Shown in pieces: positions 1 to 11,393 of a DNA stretch of 64,000 nucleotides. Each line of letters opens with the position of its first letter. Position 1 is the first letter of the stretch. The position numbers were made by a program, and so were the translations under genes. The DNA comes from Ilyonectria destructans. Its lineage: Eukaryota > Ascomycota > Sordariomycetes > Hypocreales > Nectriaceae. The stretch spans positions 806,001-870,000 of the forward strand of contig JAHEWK010000012.1 in the NCBI GenBank assembly GCA_020740775.1. The letters are read 5' to 3'. A model generated the notes under the pieces. It saw only the letters and a program-made list of their open reading frames with translations, had not been told where the DNA came from and searched no databases.

Positions 1-84
1 AAGAAGGGGGGGAGCGAGGAGGGGGGCCGAGCTGTCGAATTTCGGCCGGGGGGGCTCTTAGGGGGTTCTTCTTTCAGTGGATGT

Positions 85-103
85 GGGTACCTAGGGTACC
101 TAA
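85..103. repeat. Two-copy direct repeat with GGTACC cores
   Basis: The 9-base unit gggtaccta occurs twice in direct succession. The palindromic core GGTACC recurs in the leader of the STE50-like gene (16671-16799). Function is unknown. Confidence 0.6.
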
Positions 104-1652
104 GCAGTAGGTGGTAGCAGTGGGCGAGCCAGTGAATGAGGGCCTAGGAAATCCGCCCCGGGTAGTAGTGGGTTGGAGCCAGACAGGGGAGGCAGGGAGC
201 GTGCAGGGGGAGGGGAATTGCCTTATGAGGAGTGGAGGTACATGGCGGTAGTCAGTGGCAGCGACTGAGTAAGGGCACGGCGGGCAGCAAATAATAGGAC
301 TTGTGTTGCCTGGGGTGTTGGATTGGAGGTAGGTTGCTAAGGTAGCTAGCATGTACAAATTTCAATTTCCTCGGGCGTCAGGTGGGAGCAGAGGAGTGGG
401 AGGCGAGACAAGGCACAGTACGCCGACGGTCACAGAAGTGTCCAACATTTGTCATCCAGAGAGTAACATTCGGCTTCGAAAAAAAAGAAGGCCACCGTGA
501 AAAAGAAAAGATTACGAGCCAGGGAGCCAAAAGAAGGAAGCAAGGCCACGGATAGCATGGGATGGCTGCTCCAATGGATTGGTTTGAGATGGAGGATACC
601 GCAGGTGCAGCCCACCCCAGCCTGCTGGAAGGGGAATTAGGGTGGAAGGAAGCACCCAGTACGGCTAGAGGCCCGCGCTGAGAGAGTGAGAGACCTGAAG
701 TCGCACCTCGCTCACACACCTTCGCACACCTTCACACACACACACATCCAAAGCGAGATGATGACACTCGCTCCGGGACAACGGAAATACAAGCACAAGA
801 GAGGCGCACATCATCCTTCCGCCCTCCCCCAGTCCTTACTCGAGCACCATCGCAAGCCTGCTCAACCCAAGCCCACGAGCAGCCCCCTGCGGCCCCAATC
901 CACCAGATTGCGCCAGATTACAGTGGAGCGGAAACTAAGGCACTGAGGTGATCCCCGGAGCCCGAGGTATTCAGCCACCCAAATTCCGCAGGCCGGTACT
1001 CAGCGCGCCTGCTTGCCTCTAGTACTGATTAGTAGCCAGTAGCTTGGGGCTGGCATTGGCCGCCGAGCTAGGGCCATCCGAGGAAGCTGCTCGTTCCCTA
1101 TCCGTACAACTAGTTACGTGGATGAAGCTCCAGAGCGCGCCATTGTCCAACTCAACCTGCTCCGTACGTACCGTACTGTACGCAATACCTCCGCCTAGCT
1201 AGGTATTTTCCGGCCTGCAGCTTGCTCGCTGGAGTCGGCGTGCTCGGCTCCACCCGTTGGAAATCCAGCAAGATGGCCCCGACTCGCCTGTGCCGGGCCT
1301 CGACCATGTCGATGATGCCATGTTTGATGGACAGGTTGACACTGACGGGTGACGCCTATTGACGCCTGTTGTCGCCTTGTTGCTTTCCGTTGTCTGGTTG
1401 CTCCTCGCGCTGCTGCTGGAATGTCTTTGCCCCTTTCCGCTAGCTATGGAAACATGCATGGCTGGTCTCGGGTGGCCGCAGCGTCCCAATCCTTGTCTAC
1501 GGGTTTTGGTCTCTGGTCTGCCGTCTGCCGCCTGCGTCCACGGCATCCTCGATTCCTGCCTTGGGTGTTCGTATGCTTGTCCAGCAACCTTGTGGTCGCT
1601 CGGCTCCTGTCTCAACTCCCAGAGCTCAAAGCTGGGGATCCTCGGTACGTGC

Positions 1653-1688
1653 GCGACCACGGCAACCACGGCGACCACGGCGGCCACG
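1653..1688. repeat. 9-bp tandem repeat, four copies
   Basis: Four consecutive copies of a 9-base unit of the form gcRRccacg: two perfect gcgaccacg and two with one change. It lies in intergenic DNA with no gene around it. Confidence 0.8.
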
Positions 1689-4600
1689 GCCAAAGACGGC
1701 ATCTTGCTCTGGTCCGGGGACGGCGAAAGTATGGCAAGACCTGGGCGCCAAGAAGTCGCACTGTGTTCGGTATACGTGGTTGCATGCTGTCCACCATCCT
1801 GCAAAGGCGTACTATGACTGACTCGACACTCTTCTCCCTCAAATTGGCCATCATCAATCGCACACGCGCGCCCACACGCAGGCAAAACGATGCACATGTC
1901 CTTAACAGGCCCGACACAACTTGCTCGACAATTGTACATGGATAGCTCGAACAGTATACCTATGTACATGTCGGTACGCACGTACGCACTACTAATATGG
2001 GGCAATTACTGCAAGCCCTTCCCGGGGAACAAGGAATGGGTGGAGGATCCTGTGGGGCCTTCCCAGGAGCTCTGCTCTCTCTGGGGACCCTCCGACTGCC
2101 CTGCTGACGCTCCCCATCCGTTGACGGGCGTGCGTCGCCCCGGCCGTCGATCATGGTCGGTCGCTTTGGTACGAACAGCGAAACGACGGACAATGAGCTA
2201 TCAGCAGAGAGCTGTCAGTAACGGCCCGGATAACTAGTAGAGGTATGTCTCTGCCTGCGCAGACTTGTCTGTGTGTCCCTGTGGTCTCTGGGTGATGTCG
2301 CCCCCCAACCCTCCAGGCCTCTCACAGCATGGAGTATACACTAACATGCTCGCCCACCTCACGCATCCTCCCATGTCGTACGACAAGAACTCGTTCCCTG
2401 GCCCAGTCTGAAGCACCCGGTCGTCGGTAAGTTGTTCCAAAGAGGAAGCGGGCGTTATTGGTCGCCTTGGCTTCCTTGCCTTGGGCAGCCGAGCAGACGA
2501 GAGCCGCGCATGTCGTTGACCAGCGAAGCCAGGGGGCGCTGGTTCACAGCTCCAGACTCCAGTCAACCTGCAAACAGCGATTACGACGTTGGCTCTTTGG
2601 TACCTGCAGCAGAATGCAACCTCCGCCAGGGAGGGCTGCCCGCTGCACGTATGCACCACAACGCCACTGGAGCAACCCCAACACTGGAGTTCATCATCTC
2701 GCAGCTTGACATTGTCAGCTTCTCAATTTGCCCATTATCTCCCAAATTAATACTCCATACTTACTAGGTGGATTCAGTGGGTGCACAAGTTGGCAAAATG
2801 GTTTCGTCCTCGGCCATCGTCATCTTCTTCGGGGCGCGTGGCAGCAAGATTCGGCTTCGGCGCCTTCACCTCAAGTATTAGCTTCGACAAAAAGGTTACA
2901 CCAGGCCCTCCGCGCTGCCCACTTTCCTGTCAACAAAGTACCAGAGAGTGAGAGACTTACGAGGTATTCGGAGACTCGCCCATCTTGGCAAATGTTAGCC
3001 AGGCCACCAGGGCCGACGCAATTTGCGATGCCCTCCTAATGACCCGCAAGAATCCACTCGCACGACCGACGACCCATGGCCGCTCCCTGGTAGCCCCAAT
3101 CGAAACCTAGTTGGCCTGGTTAACCATGGAATATACCCCTGCAATGTCTCTTCCACCGGCGAGGTCGTGCGTGCCAGGGGATGTTGACATTAGCACCTTT
3201 CGAATCCATCGTGGTACTCACGATGCTAGCTCGGGGCCAACTCCGGTGATGCTGTCGGAACTCGAAATAGGAGGACTCACCACCAAACTCTAGCCTCCGG
3301 GACTAACAGTCTCTCTCCCGGCGTGCTTAGCGTTGGGGTATCGAGGGCATGCCAGATAATCTCCGGCTTACTCCAAATCGGCTTCATCCTCTGATGTTTC
3401 CATCCAAGATTCTGACCTAGCCTACTCGCTTCAGGAAGCCACCCATTCAAACCCCGGACCGGCATTGAATGACAATGTGCCAATAGTTGCTCTGCTATAC
3501 TCCGTATATTACTTGAGATTCCTCTTCATGGTCGCCAACACCACATCAACCCCAACATGGCCTCAGTCGCGGGCCATCTCTCCTGACGCTATTGGGGGCC
3601 TAGGATAGAGGTGTTGTTGGCTTCCCGGCTTGGCGCCCCTTTCCCCCATTGCACCTCTCGCACAGCCTGAGCTGGCCGGACGAGGCTTGCGAAGGTTGTG
3701 ACAACCTTGGGCGTCTGCTGTCTCTCTTCCCGCGTGATACGAGAGATCGTGAGACCATCCTTCTCGAACCCAACCCCCTGGTTCATCCCACCATCGTCTC
3801 CTGTGTTCAAATTACGATGTTACCCTACGGAAAAACTCCCCCGATCATGATAGCGGTTGCGTCAAGGAAATGGGCCTTTTGAGTTCCGATGCCCTTTCCC
3901 ATCACGTCAATGTCCCCTCCGCTAGGGTAGATCGTGTGCCCTGGACGATTGTTGGTTCCTGCCGCCAATGCAGTCATTTCCTCGATCCAATCTACAACGG
4001 TATCCAACCTCCGTAGCCTATATTTTCTTTTTATCGCGAGACTGGGCCAGCACCCCGAGAAAGCCGCAGGTGGAGCGAATGACAGGCCTCTAAAGTTAAA
4101 CTTGCACTTTTGCACGCTGCATGAGGCTTTCGTACCATATCGCGCCATCCCTGCCGTTGGAGACGAGTTGGTCAACTTGTTTGTTTTTTCTTTCCCCATC
4201 TGAGCCGCTTGTGGAGGGAGGCCCTCACCCGGGACATGCAGTGACAAGATGTCTTGGGAGCAACCTTTTGAGAGATTGTAGCTTATCTTAGCAATCTTAA
4301 TATGGATGCTGGGAGGAGTTTCTCCGAACTGTGGAGAGCGACTTGGTCATGTGAAGGCATTCACATGTTTGAGTTTCGCGACACCGAGTCTTGACCTACC
4401 CTATACCTTATCGTTGCGAGGATAAACACGATACACCAGACTCCTCATGTATCGAGTTTTAGCTACGTACTTCTGAAAAATCCTTATCTACTATGATCTA
4501 TCCTTTCCTCTTATATTTAGGTACCCTGTAGTTCGGGAATTGTCTTTTATTCAATTTGGGTGCGTTGTTTTCTTGAGATCGCCGGGTTTCACCTATATGA

Positions 4601-4849
4601 AGCCCACAGATAGGCCAAGGCAATACAATCGTAAGAACTATACAATTGACATTACTCCAAACCAAACTCATCGGATCAATAACTTCTATTCAGTACCGGT
4701 AACAAAATATACCATGACAGCAGTCAATGTCATTGTTTTAACAAGGCCCGCCATAACTCACATACTCCGAACCTCATAACCATACCTCATTGTCCATTTA
4801 TAACTCACATATTGCACCGTCCCTTTTCCTTTGTCTAGTTATTTGCCGT

Positions 4850-7224
4850 CTAATGAGTTTTTGCCCACTGTTTGAACCAGTCTAACGCCTCAGGGTTGGC
4901 CACACTCGCATTCGTCTTGATTTCCATACCCGAGAGAATCTGCTTGACAGCAACCTCGATCCTGGTATTCATGTTAGAGTCTACCACACGCAGGTCCCAA
5001 TAGGAATGGGAATGATGTATGTACTTACTTCTTGCCGTTGCCCGTCTTGGGCACACCGCCGCCGCACTCCTCCACGATACCGGGGACGTGGCGCGGGCTC
5101 AACTCGGCCTTGATCTTGGCCTTGATGCGACTTCGCAGGTCGTCGTCGAATGTCTTTCCCGACACCATGACAATGAAGAGACACACCATCTCATCCGTGT
5201 CCTCTGCGCGGCGCCGTCCCACGCACACGGCTTCTTCGATATCGGCAGCGAAGAAGCGCGTTAAGATGTTGTAGATTTCCGCGGACCCGAACCGCACGCC
5301 CGAGGGCTTTAGCACGCCATCCGAGCGGCCGAGCATGACGAGACTACCCGTTCCCGCGTCGGGGATCGTGACGAAGTCGCCGTGGTGCCACACTGCGCCC
5401 TTGGCGTCGCAGATGTCCGCGAACCGCTCGAAGTACGCTGCCTGGTACTTGGCGTCGCCGCCCGCGCCAAAGAAGGTCAGCGGCTGGCAGGGGAAGGGAC
5501 GCACGCAGACGAGGTCGCCAGGCTCGCCAGCAGAGACGGGCTCGCCGGTGAGAGAGTCGACGACGCGGATGGCCATGCCGAGACCGGCGCACTGGATCTC
5601 GCCCACGCGAACGGGGAGCAGCGGGCAGGGGGCTCCGAAGAGAGAAATGATATCGGTGCCGCCCGTGATGGAGGCAAGGTTGACATGCGCAGGGAATGCA
5701 TCATAAACGAACTTGAACGTGGAAGGGGGTAGCGGCGAGGCTGTGGAGTAGATGGCCTGCAGGCGAGAGAGATCGATACCTGGTTCGCGGACGGGATACA
5801 CGCCGTTGGCCTCGAGGGCTATGAGGTACGCCGCCGAGGTACCGAAGTGAGTGACCTCGAGGTCGGACAGGACCCGCGGCAAGGAGAGGTGACCCTGAGG
5901 GCGGAAGGGGGATCCGGAGTATACGATGACGGTGGCTCCGACAGCGAGGGCGCCGATGCTCCAATGCCACATCATCCACGAGGTGGTGGTGAAGTAGAGC
6001 ATCCGAGAGGAGCTGGACAACGAGCAGTGCAGCTGATGTTCCTTCTTGTGCTGGATGAGCGTGCCAAGGGCTGTGTGGACGATGGCCTTGGGCAGGCCGG
6101 TTGTGCCACTCGAGTACAGCACGTACAACGGGTGCGAGGGTGGGAGCTGCTCGAATGTCAGGGGCTCATCGGACGCAGACGCCAAGAGGCTGGCGTAGTC
6201 GACAGCCGTGACGCCTTGCGTGGTGAGCTCCTCAAGTCCAAGGCCTCCAGCGCGGATGTTGTCAATGACAACGACAGTCTCGAGCCCCGACGCGCGCAAG
6301 GCGGTGACAATTTCAGTCGTCTTGGACACGCTGGACCACTCCTTACCATTGTACACGGTGCCGTTGTCTGCGAAGAGCACCTTGGGCGCAATCTGGCTCA
6401 GACGGTCCAACACGGCACTCACACCATTGTCGGGACTAATACCCGTCCAGACGGCACCCACCGCGGCCGCAGCGAGCATGGCGACAATGGCCTCGACATG
6501 GTTGGAGACGTAACCGGCGACGACGTCATTCTTCTTGAGCCCCGCGGCGCGCAGGGCGTTGGAGCAGCGGCGGACGGCGTCGCGGAGGTCGGCCCACGAA
6601 GTGGTGACGGTAGAGCCGGGGAGCTCGGTGAGAGTGATGACGGCCGCGGCGGATGAGTCTGGCGCCGGCGACGTGGCGGGGAAGAGCAGGTTCTCGGCGA
6701 AGTTGAGGCGGGCGGAGGAGAAGAAGTCCGGGCGGGGGAACATGGGAGCGTTGTTGGGGAGGACCTGCGTTGTTGGGGAATGGTGAGCTTGATGCAAGAC
6801 TCTGAGTGGTTGTCTCATGCATGCGGATGATCAATGGTGTTGGATTGCGCTCTGAGGAGACTCGGCATAACACGTATATGCTGGCAGTGGTATTTGGCAA
6901 TCTCACTTGAGATGCTATTCCCATATGCACCTGCGTTCAATGCCGCCATTGAAGATTGGGCGTCTGGTATAAACTCTCGCGGAAGAATTGTCGTACCTGA
7001 TCAAATGACTTGGATGACTTGATGCCCACAAAGTGCCAGACTTCCTCCCAGAACAGCGCCACGTTATCAATGGACCATTGGTAGAGCGTCGGATAGCCAT
7101 CGAGGCCGAGCCCATGCTTCTTGTTGACGTGCTTGAGGAAGCGCCACATGGGCGTCGATGTCGGGTCTGGATGGCTCCATAGCTGGTGCGCGGGGGACTT
7201 CTTGTCGGTCGACGGAACGGCCAT
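4850..7224 (-). CDS. Acetoacetyl-CoA synthetase (acetoacetate-CoA ligase)
   Basis: This cytosolic enzyme of the acyl-adenylate-forming superfamily makes acetoacetyl-CoA from acetoacetate, ATP and CoA, so ketone-body carbon can enter sterol and lipid synthesis. I read three exons: 7224-6997, 6764-5029 and 4961-4850, giving 691 residues, the usual family length. Introns are 232 and 67 bp. Joining at 6997/6764 restores the conserved segment before APMFPRPDFF. The second join splits the second Lys codon of GNGKK and restores the C-terminal catalytic Lys motif. Visible motifs: SSGTTGLPKA (about residues 294-303, nucleotide-binding loop), TGGTDI (adenine-binding), GRSDGVLKPSG (hinge region) and PKTGNGKK (about 649-655). 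The start is the ATG opening MAVPSTDKK. No peroxisomal or mitochondrial targeting signal is evident. The family call is firm. Confidence 0.95.
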
Positions 7225-7382
7225 TGCTGCGGGATGTAGAGTGGATGGGCCTGAGCGAGCTTGAGAGGACGAAGAGACGAGGGAGAGCGTCGAGAGAATC
7301 CCAGGACGGATGGGAAACTTGTTGGGGAGGGAGAGAGGGAACGATATCGGAACGGCGGCGGTTCGGAATCAAGCCGAAGAAG

Positions 7383-7401
7383 GGAGGAGGAGGAGGAGGA
7401 G
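7383..7401. repeat. GGA/TCC trinucleotide microsatellite
   Basis: About six GGA units. On minus, the transcribed direction of the acetoacetyl-CoA synthetase gene, this is a TCC tract 160 bp before its ATG, a common composition for fungal leaders. Confidence 0.7.
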
Positions 7402-8915
7402 ATGGCCAAGATATCGGATATAATAGCCAGGCAATGACACAGACACAGACGAAGATGGAAAAAGATGATAAGAAGGTGCGCTATTATCCCACTAAAAATT
7501 CCTGGAGTCTCGAGACCGAACTCGCTGTACCTAATTTCTTTCACTTGGCCTTGTTATTTGCTATTCCGAGGCTTGCGTCGCAATCCGCGCGGAATGAGAA
7601 AGGTCGCAGGCTCGGTCCGTGGCCGTCGCAAACCGCTCCCTCCCGCGGCGTTCGGCTCTCCAACCCCGCTGATGCGCCGGTCCGCGTGTGGCAGTGGTGG
7701 GGGAGGCTGATGGGCTGCGTGGCTGAGATATTCGTGGCACAGTGGCGGAGCACTTGCTCTGTGTGGCTCATCGCTGTGGCTGGGCCGGAGAGGACGCTTG
7801 CCCAAAGCGGACGGCTCCTCCAATCTCTACTTACGTTAGATATCAACTTCGCTTCCTCAGAACGCGCCCCTTAAACGCGAAGCTAATTAATCAATGGCAA
7901 TGTAGCATAGAGACATGGGAAGAGGGAACAGGAGGGGAGACTTTGTGTCAGAGAGGAAAATTATGGATAGGCATGATATTAAACGGGTGACTGGTTGCTG
8001 GGGACAGAGACATGAAAAAAGGTGATTAACGGATGGTTCAGATTATCCCATGCTCGGGATTCCGGCGAAGGAGACCCCCAGTGTCACGACATTGGACCAT
8101 TCTCGGAGTTTTGGGTGGAAAGCAAGGGCAACGCTACGGGGCACTCGATCTTCCCGAGCGCCGACCGTGCCGCACGCTTCACATCCTTGAGACAGATGGG
8201 CTACGTCACGCTGAGCGCCCTGGCTTTTTTTGTCTTTTGTGAGTTCTGTCCGACGACCCCTCGTCGGCGGAGCTGAGTTGAAGCGAGCGGTGATCTGACG
8301 ACCAAAAGTTGGTACGGAGACTCGCGGCGGCATCACGATATAAGTCCGGGACGAATGGGACGATCAAGTCGGAATCTCCATGCACAGGTCTAACGCCATT
8401 GCCCCGTACCGTATCGCATCGCACAGCAATTCATTGTTGAGGAGCCTATCGCCCAGGGTATCACGGGGACAGGATCATCGCGGTCCGGCCTGCATTAGCT
8501 GGGCTGCCAGAGAAGCTTGGGGGGCTGGCGGTGAGGGCTCCACGACACCGGGCAGAGGCAAGCTTGGCCCCCGAGGACGCATGTCGTGCGTTGCGGCGGT
8601 TTGGGGGATGCAATGGGATCCATGCTCTGCGGAGGGTGCTGCGCTGTGATTGATGCAATGCCGGCTTGTTGGGGACTTTGACGGAGGGGGATTGTCCAAC
8701 CAGGCTGGTGCATCTCACATCTCGCATCTTGTCGGATCATGTACACATATACGTACGCGCCTGTCGCACGTACATGAAGCATCTAGATTTGGCTCTCCTT
8801 TGCTCCATTTCCCTACGCTGCTTGATCCATCTGCGTCAAATGCAGACAGGACCCCGCGGCGAAGTGCAAGACATCCGCGGGCAGGTAAAAGATGGAGCGC
8901 CGAAATGTCCGTTAA

Positions 8916-8935
8916 ATGAGGTGAGGTGAGGTGAC
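8916..8935. repeat. 5-bp tandem repeat gtgag
   Basis: Four near-perfect units (atgag, gtgag, gtgag, gtgac). Intergenic, no assigned function. Confidence 0.7.
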
Positions 8936-11199
8936 CAAAGGGGAGGCCGCCGGCCCAAATTCAACGTGGTAATAGCGGCCTGGGTCTAAAAGGCTGGAGC
9001 TAATAAAACTCACCCGCAAAGTCGGGCCAATATACCTGCCCAATGCCATCATCGACTCCCGGGAGCGACGGCCGTGTCTTCGTCTCCCTGCTCATCCCCA
9101 TTTGTGGTTGATCCTGTCAGTTTCGCCAAAGTCCATCATCTGCTCACGAGGCGAACCACGCCCCTGGTACGAAAACCTGGCGAAAAAACCTGGCAATAAA
9201 TCTTCGTGGCGCATTGAGGGCCTCCGAGGGATCCCATTCGTAGAGCTCACCGCATTCTTGATGGAAGGCGGGGCGGTTTCAGCATCGCCGCTTTTTAGAC
9301 AGCGAGCTGCCGAGCTTGAGCTCCACTTCATGCCGCAGCTCCACTGACAAATGCGATTGCTGAACACCAGGCTGATTCCAGGACCAGCCGAGGCTCAGGC
9401 AGGCGAAGCAAAGGGCGGCGACAGCGCCAGGCTCGATTCGTTCGCGAACACTCCCCAGCTGCTGGCCGGACAGCTCGGGAGGCATGGGGCGCCACGTACT
9501 AGGGGCCATGCGAAAATGGTCGTAGCCTGGGCTCTATTGTCACGCTCTCACAGGGGAGACTCGGCGACAAGGGCGCCGGATTGGACGCCATGACTGCAGA
9601 TGACGATGGAGGGCACAGACATTTGCAGATTGCGCCGTGCAAAGCGCGGCGAGCTGTCAAGCGAGGACGCCGGCATCAACGGGACTGGCTGGCGGCGGGC
9701 AAGGGGGCCGTTCGCTGATGTTGGCTCTCGTCGCTCTCCAGTCGTTTGCAGTTCGCGCGCGCGCGGGTGTAGCTGGCCCTTGACGCTTTGTTGGCGAGGC
9801 GAGGTGAATGGGAATCCACAGTCACTCTGCTGGGTGCCCTGTCAGGAGACAAGACGAGACGACGGCCGGCCCCTTGAAATCATTTTGCAGCCCGGTCCTG
9901 TCCGGTACAGCCCGGGGAGGAAGGGATGGGGGAGATGCGCGTGAGTTTGTGTGTTGGCTTGATTTGTGGTTCCAGCGGCGAGTTTGGGCGAGTTGGCGGT
10001 AACTATCGTGGGCAGCGGGCGAGCTGAAGTCAGAGATCCCGTTCGTCTCCGTCCCCCGTCGCCGTCCCCGCGAGCGCCACCCGCCCCGTCTAGGTTCGCT
10101 GCGGAGGGTGTGTGAGCGCGAGAGAGTGTGTGTGACACAATTCTGCGGTCAGATCACTGGCATTTTTGGTTTAATTCAACCTGGTCCCTCCCATCGTCCC
10201 CGCCGCCGCCTCGTGGTGTCTCTCCTCCTCTTCCTATCTTTCCTCTGCCTCCCTCTCCAGTCCCATCTTCAATCCCTCGGGCACTTGCACTTGGGTTTGA
10301 TTGAGGTTCCCGGCCGAGTGACGTCGCCCCAGCAGAGGGACTGACCGACTCCAACGACAACCCCTCCGTCTCCGAGAGTCTCGAACGTGCCTTGTCCCGC
10401 TCTGGCCATACCTTATCGAGCGCCGGCATCTCAACGTCTAAACCAGAGACGAGAACGAACCGCAACCCCCTTGCGTTGCGGCCCTATCCATTGGGACTAT
10501 CAGAGCAGCACAACTGAGGCGGTTGTCTCGGTGCTTGGAATCCGGAACAGCGGCGAAAACAACAACCCCACGACCGTGTTTTAACGTGTCGACTTGAGCG
10601 AGTGAGTGAGTCTCTGATTTGTATCGAGTTGGTTGCTTGTGTGTGGTTGTGCGTGTGCGTGTGTTGAGAGGATCCCTTCGCATTTGACTTCATTTCGAGC
10701 CCCATCTACGTGCTTCATCCGGTCCTCTGGCGGCGCCTTGCGTGGGCGTGCAGTCGCACAGAGATACGCGCGAGTGTGGGTACTGCAATTGGCCCTGGGT
10801 GCAGGATTTGGCGTCCGGCCCGTGTCGGAAGTGCCTAAGCCTACTAGGTCCCCAGGTGTCCACAGCCAATTTGCAACGGGCGGATCGTCACTTTCCCCAA
10901 TTTTCCTCCTGGCGACGCCACCTCCTGCGCCTCCTGGACCTCGCAAGCTCGATTCCCAACCCAAACTCATCTCCTTTACCTTCATCCTTCATCATTCGGC
11001 ATCATCCCTCAATCATCGCCGGGGCTTTTTCCCTCCTGCCGATTCCCACCCCGCCCGCCTTCCTTTGCTTTTTGAATTGGCCTGCATTGCATTGCATCGC
11101 ATCTTCCTGCGGCGCTGTTCTGCTCTGCTCTACTGTTCTCTCTGCACCCTTCATAATCATTGTCAGCACTACACCTCACACGCGCGACCCCAAGGGATC

Positions 11200-11238
11200 A
11201 TGCATCTTCATCCACACTCGTGTCAATTCGTCCGCTAG
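11200..11238 (+). other. 12-codon upstream ORF in the LCB2 leader
   Basis: The only ATG I find between about 11040 and the LCB2 start opens a frame of 12 codons (MHLHPHSCQFVR) that ends in TAG 155 bases before the LCB2 ATG. If the mature leader keeps this segment, scanning ribosomes would meet it first, so it could dampen or regulate LCB2 translation. A leader intron that removes it cannot be excluded. Confidence 0.5.
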
Positions 11239-11393
11239 TATTTGCACGCGCTGACCGTCAATCTTCGACAACCACCAGATCTTATCTTAGATCGTCATTC
11301 AACGCTATAATCTCAGTCGCCTCGCGACCAGACCCTCGGTCCGTTCGCACTTACGCTCAAAATTCTCCCCAATACGTACCTCAGATAGGAGAC

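Larger units (their letters stand above)
1..4849. other. Intergenic stretch without a convincing gene
   Basis: I find no reading frame here with a recognisable domain, fungal codon use or a plausible set of exons. The open frames (for example 1199-2005 on minus, 268 codons) are low-complexity translations of GC-rich DNA. The first 700 bases are purine-rich on plus, so pyrimidine-rich on minus. That resembles a fungal promoter or leader and could belong to a minus-strand gene beyond the left edge, which is inference. The stretch holds two small repeats listed separately. The last 600 bases are more AT-rich and probably include the 3' UTR and terminator of the acetoacetyl-CoA synthetase gene. 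Confidence 0.6.
7225..11393. other. Intergenic region and long leader between two divergent genes
   Basis: The stretch separates the start of the acetoacetyl-CoA synthetase gene (minus) from the start of LCB2 (plus). Both promoters should lie here. About 10160-11390 is strongly pyrimidine-rich on plus, typical of fungal promoters and leaders. I see no protein-coding gene: open frames such as 7158-7874 and 9600-9944 lack any recognisable domain. It also contains two short tandem repeats and an upstream ORF, listed separately. Confidence 0.6.

Noticed and set aside
1199..2005. 268-codon minus frame in the left intergenic region
   Set aside because: No domain, no fungal-like codon use, and competing frames of similar length on plus; composition artefact.
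5847..6656. 269-codon open frame on plus across acetoacetyl-CoA synthetase
   Set aside because: Antisense shadow of the conserved adenylation domain; Gly/Val/Arg/Asp-rich with no family.
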